From Chloroflexota bacterium (GTDB taxonomy: Bacteria > Chloroflexota > Limnocylindria > Limnocylindrales > CSP1-4): a stretch of DNA of 9,968 bases. The notes under the pieces are model-generated. The model ran no database searches. It saw only the letters and a list, made by a program, of their open reading frames with translations, and was not told the origin of the DNA. Position numbers and translations under genes: made by a program. Positions 5,660-9,968 of this stretch are shown in pieces (positions within the stretch are counted from its first letter, which is position 1; each line of letters opens with the position of its first letter). The DNA is taken from contig JAJYJR010000176.1 in the NCBI GenBank assembly GCA_021789355.1, forward strand, positions 1 through 9,968. Direction: 5' to 3'.

Positions 5660-7851
5660 CACAGCCATCCGGCGCCCGCGACCGTGGGTCGCCGCGGCGG
5701 CGGTGGCTCTCGTACGAACGGGAACAGACCCTCTCGCAGCTGCTGCTCGCCACACTGCCGTTGCTCCTCTTCTGGGTTCTGACCATGCGTCAGACGGGAA
5801 TCGTGGTCGGCCAGGAGGCTGACACGCGGACACGGCAGGCGGCGGGCAGCGTCGCGTCCATCCTGGCCCGCGACGCGTCCGACCTGCAGACCCTGCTCGA
5901 CAGCTACACCGCCTGGAGCGTGCTGCAGGCCGATGTCGCCGCCGACAATGAGACCGGCATCAGCAGCACGGTGACCGACTTCCAAGTCGCACAGGGTCAC
6001 GTGGACGCGGCGGTCCTGCTCATCGGTTCCCACGTGATCGCCGCGGGCGACCCCGCAGTGACGGCCCGGGTCGCGGCCTTCCTCCGCCAGGAGGTGACCA
6101 CGCGGCCCGCCGCCACGCCGGTCCCGGCCTACGCCGACCTGGGCACCGGCCTCTACCTCGTCGCCGCGGGCACCATCGACCTCGCGGGCCGCACCGGGCC
6201 GGGCGTCGCGCTCGCGGCGACGCATCCGGCGGCCATGGCGTTCGCGCGCCGGATCGACGCGCGCTTTGCGCTGCAGGTGCGCCAGCTCGCCAACATCGAC
6301 GTCGCGGTCTACGACCGTCACGGGAGGCCGCTCGTGCAGAGCGATCGCGTGCTGGCGCAACAGCTCGGGACACCGGACGTCGCCGGGCTCCCCGCGGGTG
6401 AGACCGTCGTCCAGCATCCGGCGCCGGACCTTGTCGACGCCATCACCGCCCTCACCGGCCCCGACGGCCAGGTCATCGGCGCGGTGGCCGTGATGAGCGA
6501 ACTCTCGGCCGTGGGCATCCTGGGCAACGACCTGCGGCTGTTCCTGGTGGCCACCCTCGCCCTGACCCTGGCGCTCGCGCTCCTGCTCGCCCTCTATCTC
6601 TCGCGGCGACTGCGCCAGCGCCTGCAGCCGGTCGGCGACGGGATCACGGCCGTCTCACGCGGCGACCTCGCGATCCGCCTGCCCGCCGGCGACCGGGATC
6701 CTCTCGAGCGTCTCGCAGGCTCTCACAATCGGCTGGCCGCCGCACTCGAGCGCCGGGAACGCCTCGTCTGGCAGTCGGTCGACGCGCTCGACAACCTGCG
6801 CCCTGACCGCGCGCCAGAGGCGCTCGCGGCCGACGTGGTCGCCGCGGCCCGTGCGGTCTTCGGGCTCGATGGCTGCCGTCTGGTCACTCCCGACGGTCAC
6901 GTCCAGGCTTTCGATCCCGCCTCGGTGGTCGATGCCCCGCCGGATGGCGCATCTGTCGCCCGCGCACGGATCTGGGGCCAGCCCGACGCCCCCGTGCTCG
7001 AGTGCTCGTCGCCGGAGGTGGCGGGCTGGTCGACCGCCGACCATGCCCTGTTCGAGCTGTTCGCGCGCCAGGCCGGGGTCGTGGTCCGGGACGCGGGGCT
7101 CTTTGCCGAGACCAGCCGGCGTGCCGTCCGCCTGGGGCGCGTCAACGAGCTCCAGCGCGACTTCCTGCGCGGTGTGAGCCACAACCTGCAGAGCCCGCTC
7201 ACCCGAGTTCTCGTGATGTCCGACGACCTGGCCGACCAGCCGGCCGCCAACGTGGCGGAGCGGGCGCGTGCGATCCATGCGAACGCCGATCGGCTGGCCC
7301 ACGTGGTCGAGCAGCTCCTGACGCTGTCGCGCCTCGATGCGGGGGCGTACGAACCCGAGGCCGACATCTTCGCCCTGCCCCCGCTCGTGCGGCGCGTCTG
7401 GGATGCGCAGGGCACCGACCGGTCACTCGACCTCGTCGACCGGAGCGTCGGTGCGCTGGCGGTCGCCGACCGCGCGGGGGTCGAGCAGGTCCTCTGGGTG
7501 CTCCTCGACAACGCCCTGCGCTACGCGCCGGCAGGGCCGATCCACGTCGAGGTCGCGCTGCAGCCACGGGCCTCGTCCTCCGGCCATCCGGATGCCGCCG
7601 CGGGCCACACGTTCGTCGTACGGGTGCGCGACGAGGGGTTGGGCGTCCCTGCCACCGATCGAACGCGCATCTTCGAGCGCTTCCAGCGCGGAGCGAACGC
7701 GGCCGATCAAGAGGGCACTGGTCTTGGATTGAACGTTGCCCGCCGCTTGTTGCGCGCGATGGGAGGACGCATCTGGTACGAGGATGCGCCCGGCGGTGGT
7801 GCAATATTCGCTTTCACGATCCCGGCGGAACTGGCTGTCGAACCCGCCTGA
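5656..7851 (+). CDS. Membrane sensor histidine kinase (extracytoplasmic CHASE4-like sensor, HAMP, GAF-like)
   Basis: The 731-residue kinase is the partner of the upstream regulator; GTG 5656 overlaps the regulator stop by four bases. Order: TM1 at about 26-50; an extracytoplasmic sensor at about 51-292 whose start (DASDLQTLLDSYTAWSVL) resembles CHASE4; TM2 at 293-315; HAMP at about 316-375; a GAF-like region at about 382-483; HisKA with His509; and a HATPase domain with N-box Asn619 (LLDNALRYAP), G1 Asp659 (DEGLGVP), F-box (IFERFQRG) and G2 (GTGLGL, 687-692). All ATP-binding boxes look intact. The phospho-acceptor box reads SHNLQSPL, with Asn and Ser where the commonest form, HELRTPL, has Glu and Thr. 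The region upstream of GTG 5656 in this frame is the shadow of the regulator gene, so a longer start is rejected. Ligand unknown; sensing of an envelope or extracellular signal is inferred. Confidence 0.92.
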   Translation: MTQPSGARDRGSPRRRWLSYEREQTLSQLLLATLPLLLFWVLTMRQTGIVVGQEADTRTRQAAGSVASILARDASDLQTLLDSYTAWSVLQADVAADNETGISSTVTDFQVAQGHVDAAVLLIGSHVIAAGDPAVTARVAAFLRQEVTTRPAATPVPAYADLGTGLYLVAAGTIDLAGRTGPGVALAATHPAAMAFARRIDARFALQVRQLANIDVAVYDRHGRPLVQSDRVLAQQLGTPDVAGLPAGETVVQHPAPDLVDAITALTGPDGQVIGAVAVMSELSAVGILGNDLRLFLVATLALTLALALLLALYLSRRLRQRLQPVGDGITAVSRGDLAIRLPAGDRDPLERLAGSHNRLAAALERRERLVWQSVDALDNLRPDRAPEALAADVVAAARAVFGLDGCRLVTPDGHVQAFDPASVVDAPPDGASVARARIWGQPDAPVLECSSPEVAGWSTADHALFELFARQAGVVVRDAGLFAETSRRAVRLGRVNELQRDFLRGVSHNLQSPLTRVLVMSDDLADQPAANVAERARAIHANADRLAHVVEQLLTLSRLDAGAYEPEADIFALPPLVRRVWDAQGTDRSLDLVDRSVGALAVADRAGVEQVLWVLLDNALRYAPAGPIHVEVALQPRASSSGHPDAAAGHTFVVRVRDEGLGVPATDRTRIFERFQRGANAADQEGTGLGLNVARRLLRAMGGRIWYEDAPGGGAIFAFTIPAELAVEPA

Positions 7852-8100
7852 TTCACCGCTCCCTGCGCGTCATGACACCGGCCACCTTGCCCGATTGCTT
7901 GCGCTATACCGCGCGCAGTGGGCGTACGTTGAACACCAATGGCACGCAATTGCTTACGGTTCTGCTTGCTGTTCATGCGCCGGACGTCATGAAATGGTGC
8001 GCCGTGCCACCACAGCCTCACCGGATATTTACTCAGTAAGGTTCGGCCAATAGCGTACGGTCTCGCGAACAACCGGTTCGTCCCTCCGTACGAGGCCAGC
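7852..8100. other. Intergenic region between kinase and pseudopilin operon (249 bp)
   Basis: No gene is supported here. GC content drops around 7925-8050, as expected for a promoter. I see no strong terminator after the kinase. Visible elements are TTGAAC at 7929-7934 (a -35-like hexamer lacking a good -10), an 11-base perfect dyad TTACTCAGTAA at 8029-8039, and the overlapping shared motif at 8036-8048. GAGG at 8092-8095 is a modest ribosome-binding site for the next gene. Confidence 0.45.
8036..8048 (-). promoter_or_regulatory. Candidate operator copy 2 (shared with 3523-3535)
   Basis: On the minus strand this reads GGCCGAACCTTAC, identical to 3523-3535. It lies 52 bases upstream of the first pseudopilin start and overlaps the TTACTCAGTAA dyad at 8029-8039, a plausible position for a regulator acting on this operon. 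Function inferred. Confidence 0.35.
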
Positions 8101-8712
8101 ATGGCGGCGACGCGACCCAAGATCATCACACGGACCGACAGCGGCCAGTCGTTGGTTGAGTTCTCCCTCGTCATCCCAATCTTCCTGCTCCTGCTGATCG
8201 GACTGATCGAGTTCGCCTTCGTGTTCAACAGCACCCTGGCAATCAACTTCACCACTCGAGATGCATCGTTGATTGCGGCGGAGGCCGGCAATCAGAGTTC
8301 GGCGGATTGCACTATCCTGCGGAAGGTCGAGGAGGACGTGACACCGCCGCTCGACAACACCGATATCCAGACGGTCACGATCTTCCAGGCAGATCGATTC
8401 GGGCAGCCTATGCCCGGCATCCAGAACGTCTACCAACGGACGGGCACCACGACCTGCCCCTTCGGAACGTTGCCGTATGCGCTGGTGGGAGCGGCTACCT
8501 TCCCAGCGAGCGCACGCTGCAACGACCTCGAGGGTTGCTTGAATGATCAGACGGGCCAGACGGTCCCGCTCGACACGATCGGCGTGAGCGTCACCTATCG
8601 CTATTTCTATCACACGCCCCTGCCGAATCTCATCCCATTTCTGCCCGGCTCGGCACGGGGCTGGCTTGATTTCACGTGGTCCAACGTGATGCGCATGGAG
8701 CCGGTCCTGTGA
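8101..8712 (+). CDS. TadE-like pseudopilin, first paralog
   Basis: This 203-residue protein opens with a short basic leader, then SGQSLVEFSLVIPIFLLLLIGLIEFAFVF. This is the TadE signature: Gly15 before a putative prepilin-type cleavage site, Glu20 at mature position +5, and a single hydrophobic helix at about 21-43. The remaining 160 residues would be extracytoplasmic and carry four cysteines (70, 119, 140, 146) that could form disulfides. TadE-type proteins are minor pseudopilins of the Tad/Flp type IVc pilus. ATG 8101 has GAGG five bases upstream. It is followed by a paralog with which it shares a C-terminal pattern (IGVSVTYRY...TPL, then M-x-x-EP at the end) and a central TIxxAD...GxPxxxxxNV stretch. 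No Tad ATPase or platform protein is visible, so assignment to a working pilus is inference. Confidence 0.85.
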   Translation: MAATRPKIITRTDSGQSLVEFSLVIPIFLLLLIGLIEFAFVFNSTLAINFTTRDASLIAAEAGNQSSADCTILRKVEEDVTPPLDNTDIQTVTIFQADRFGQPMPGIQNVYQRTGTTTCPFGTLPYALVGAATFPASARCNDLEGCLNDQTGQTVPLDTIGVSVTYRYFYHTPLPNLIPFLPGSARGWLDFTWSNVMRMEPVL

Positions 8713-9398
8713 ATCGCAGCCGAGGCTGGGTGGATCGCGTCCGCACGACGCGTGACGCCCGAGGCCAAGCCCTGGTCGAGTTCTCGCTACTCGTGCCGGT
8801 GTTCCTGGTGATTCTTCTCGGCATGCTCGAGTTTGGATTCGCGCTTAATGACTTTATGTCGATCTCGTACGCCTCTCGTGAGGGTGCCAGGGCCGGGGCC
8901 GCGTTGGCCTCCGGGGTGGGCGGCGGCGGCACGAACCTCGACCCGTCCTGCGTGGATGGGGTCACTGGCAGCCCGCGACCGATGACGAGCAACGATGTGG
9001 ACCCCTTGATCATCGCGGCCGTGGAACGTGTCCTGAAGTCGCCCGGCTCGATGGTTGCCCTGCCGTCTGTGGGGTCCATCACGATCTACAAGGCAGACAG
9101 TGCCGGCAACCCGATAGCGAACGCCTCAAACGTGTGGCGTTACACGCCGCACGCCGGCCCACTCGTGCCGTGCCAGCAGAACCCACCTCCACTCGACTTC
9201 ACAGGTCCCGCCATTCCCGCCTGGCCGGCATCAAGCCGCCGCAGTGGCTCGCCTGCCGATGAACTCGGGATCAGCATCTCGTACACCTATCACCTGACAA
9301 CGCCCCTCGCTGGTGCCATCCGGTTGATCGGCGGTTCTCAGGCTTCGACCCTGCCCATGTCGGACAGAACGGTCATGGCCATTGAGCCGACCAACTGA
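8709..9398 (+). CDS. TadE-like pseudopilin, second paralog
   Basis: This 229-residue protein starts at GTG 8709, which overlaps the previous stop as GTGA and has GGAG eight bases upstream; ATG 8676 would place eleven extra residues inside the previous gene. The N-terminus reads ARGQALVEFSLLVPVFLVILL with Gly19 and Glu24 in the TadE prepilin-like arrangement and one membrane helix at about 25-46, followed by the family-typical SREGARAGA. The extracytoplasmic part carries two cysteines (81, 155) and matches its upstream neighbour in TIYKADSAGNPIANASNVW and in LGISISYTYHLTTPL near the end, so the two arose by tandem duplication. The coupling suggests stoichiometric synthesis, perhaps as a heteromeric minor pseudopilin pair. 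Confidence 0.88.
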   Translation: MNRSRGWVDRVRTTRDARGQALVEFSLLVPVFLVILLGMLEFGFALNDFMSISYASREGARAGAALASGVGGGGTNLDPSCVDGVTGSPRPMTSNDVDPLIIAAVERVLKSPGSMVALPSVGSITIYKADSAGNPIANASNVWRYTPHAGPLVPCQQNPPPLDFTGPAIPAWPASSRRSGSPADELGISISYTYHLTTPLAGAIRLIGGSQASTLPMSDRTVMAIEPTN

Positions 9399-9400
9399 GG

Positions 9401-9407
9401 GTGGAGG
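9401..9407 (+). promoter_or_regulatory. Shine-Dalgarno of the TadE/G-like gene
   Basis: GTGGAGG lies seven bases before ATG 9415 and only two bases after the preceding stop codon, so the third pseudopilin-like gene has its own strong ribosome-binding site although it belongs to the same operon. Confidence 0.7.
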
Positions 9408-9414
9408 CACTCCG

Positions 9415-9968
9415 ATGAAACTGCACCTGCCGCCTGAGCGCTTGCTCCACAAGACGCGGCGACGCACCTGCGAGCGTCGTCGCCGTCAACACGGGCAGAC
9501 GATCGTGCTCTTCGCGATGTCGGTGATCGTCCTCCTCGGGCTCTCTGCGCTCGTCATCGACATGTCGTGGTACTGGATCAACACGCTGCGCGTGCAGCGT
9601 GCCGCCGACGCGGCGGCCCTCGCCGGCGCGGTGTACCTGCCGGCCCAGGCATCGCAAGGGGTGGCGGCCTCCCAGGGCGAGGCCAGCCGCAACGGCTACG
9701 CCAACAACGTCGCGGGAGCGCAGGTCACGGCGCATCAGGACCAGAACATGGCGACCCAGATGGATGTCACGGTGTCGGCGCCGGTGCAAACCTTCTTCAT
9801 GCGGATCTTCGGTATCAACTCCCTGACGGCCACCCGCCTAGGGGAAGCGCAATTCCAGCTACCGGTCCCCATGGGGAGTCCACTGAACATCTTCGGCATG
9901 CCCACGGCGAAAGACCTGCAGGGCAACCCGCTCAATTTCTGGGGTGCCATCCAGGGGACCAACACGTC
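9415..9968 (+). CDS. TadE/TadG-like (Flp pilus-assembly) protein, 3' end outside window
   Basis: 184 residues are visible before the window ends. A very basic leader (RRRTCERRRRQHGQ) precedes a hydrophobic helix at about 29-50, then DMSWYWINTLRVQRAADAAALAGA, the hallmark of the TadE/G-like N-terminal domain of Flp pilus-assembly proteins. Position +5 after Gly27 is Leu rather than Glu, the TadG rather than TadE state, so it is probably not processed like the two upstream pseudopilins. A segment at about 105-150 (VTAHQD then VTVSAPVQTFFMRIFGI) matches the usual continuation of this family, where the product is compared to extracytoplasmic beta-rich modules. TadG proteins often carry long C-terminal domains; what follows here cannot be seen. 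Start ATG 9415 is fixed by GTGGAGG. It lies 16 bases after the second TadE-like gene and is the third member of the operon. Confidence 0.85.
   Translation, partial: MKLHLPPERLLHKTRRRTCERRRRQHGQTIVLFAMSVIVLLGLSALVIDMSWYWINTLRVQRAADAAALAGAVYLPAQASQGVAASQGEASRNGYANNVAGAQVTAHQDQNMATQMDVTVSAPVQTFFMRIFGINSLTATRLGEAQFQLPVPMGSPLNIFGMPTAKDLQGNPLNFWGAIQGTNT

Noticed and set aside
7898..7919. Terminator after the kinase gene
   Set aside because: Only a 5-bp stem (TGCGC/GCGCA) can form and no U-tract follows.
7002..8039. 345-codon plus-strand open frame overlapping the kinase
   Set aside because: It is an Arg-rich out-of-frame shadow of the kinase ATPase domain and has no protein family features.

Overview
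The window is high-GC bacterial DNA with strong GC bias at third codon positions, genes on both strands, tight gene overlaps and many cell-surface proteins. TadE/TadG-like pseudopilins, a long Ser/Thr/Pro-stalked surface protein made of Ig-like/prealbumin-like modules, and a lipoprotein with a Gly-Asn-rich tail fit an environmental member of Chloroflexota (Limnocylindria-like) or possibly a high-GC Actinomycetota. This placement is inference; there is no rRNA or other phylogenetic marker in the window.

Layout. Positions 1-200 (+) are the 3' end of a membrane-protein gene. It converges on a tiny J-domain (DnaJ N-terminal) gene at 228-456 (-), which appears frameshifted. A perfect 13-bp stem-loop at 606-642 lies just past the stop of a large minus-strand gene (678-3182). 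That gene encodes an 834-residue secreted, C-terminally anchored multi-module surface protein. A 478-bp divergent intergenic region (3183-3660) separates it from a plus-strand block: a lipoprotein with a long Gly/Asn-rich low-complexity tail (3661-4935), an OmpR/PhoB-type response regulator (4859-5659) that must start inside the lipoprotein gene, and a membrane histidine kinase with an extracytoplasmic sensor, HAMP and GAF-like region (5656-7851, GTGA overlap with the regulator). After a 249-bp gap there is a second plus-strand block of three pseudopilin-like genes: two tandem TadE-like paralogs (8101-8712 and 8709-9398, again overlapping by GTGA) and a TadE/G-like protein that runs off the window end (9415-9968).

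How they may work together. The lipoprotein, regulator and kinase overlap or abut and probably form one operon, so the lipoprotein is either an accessory sensor or an output of the kinase-regulator pair. A 13-bp sequence (17 of 19 matches when extended) occurs in the divergent region and again just upstream of the pseudopilin block, in opposite orientation. It is a candidate shared operator that could tie the surface protein and/or lipoprotein operon and the pseudopilin operon to one regulator, possibly the one encoded here. The theme is a cell-surface and envelope locus under two-component control. The least familiar element is the Gly-Asn-rich lipoprotein embedded in the two-component operon.
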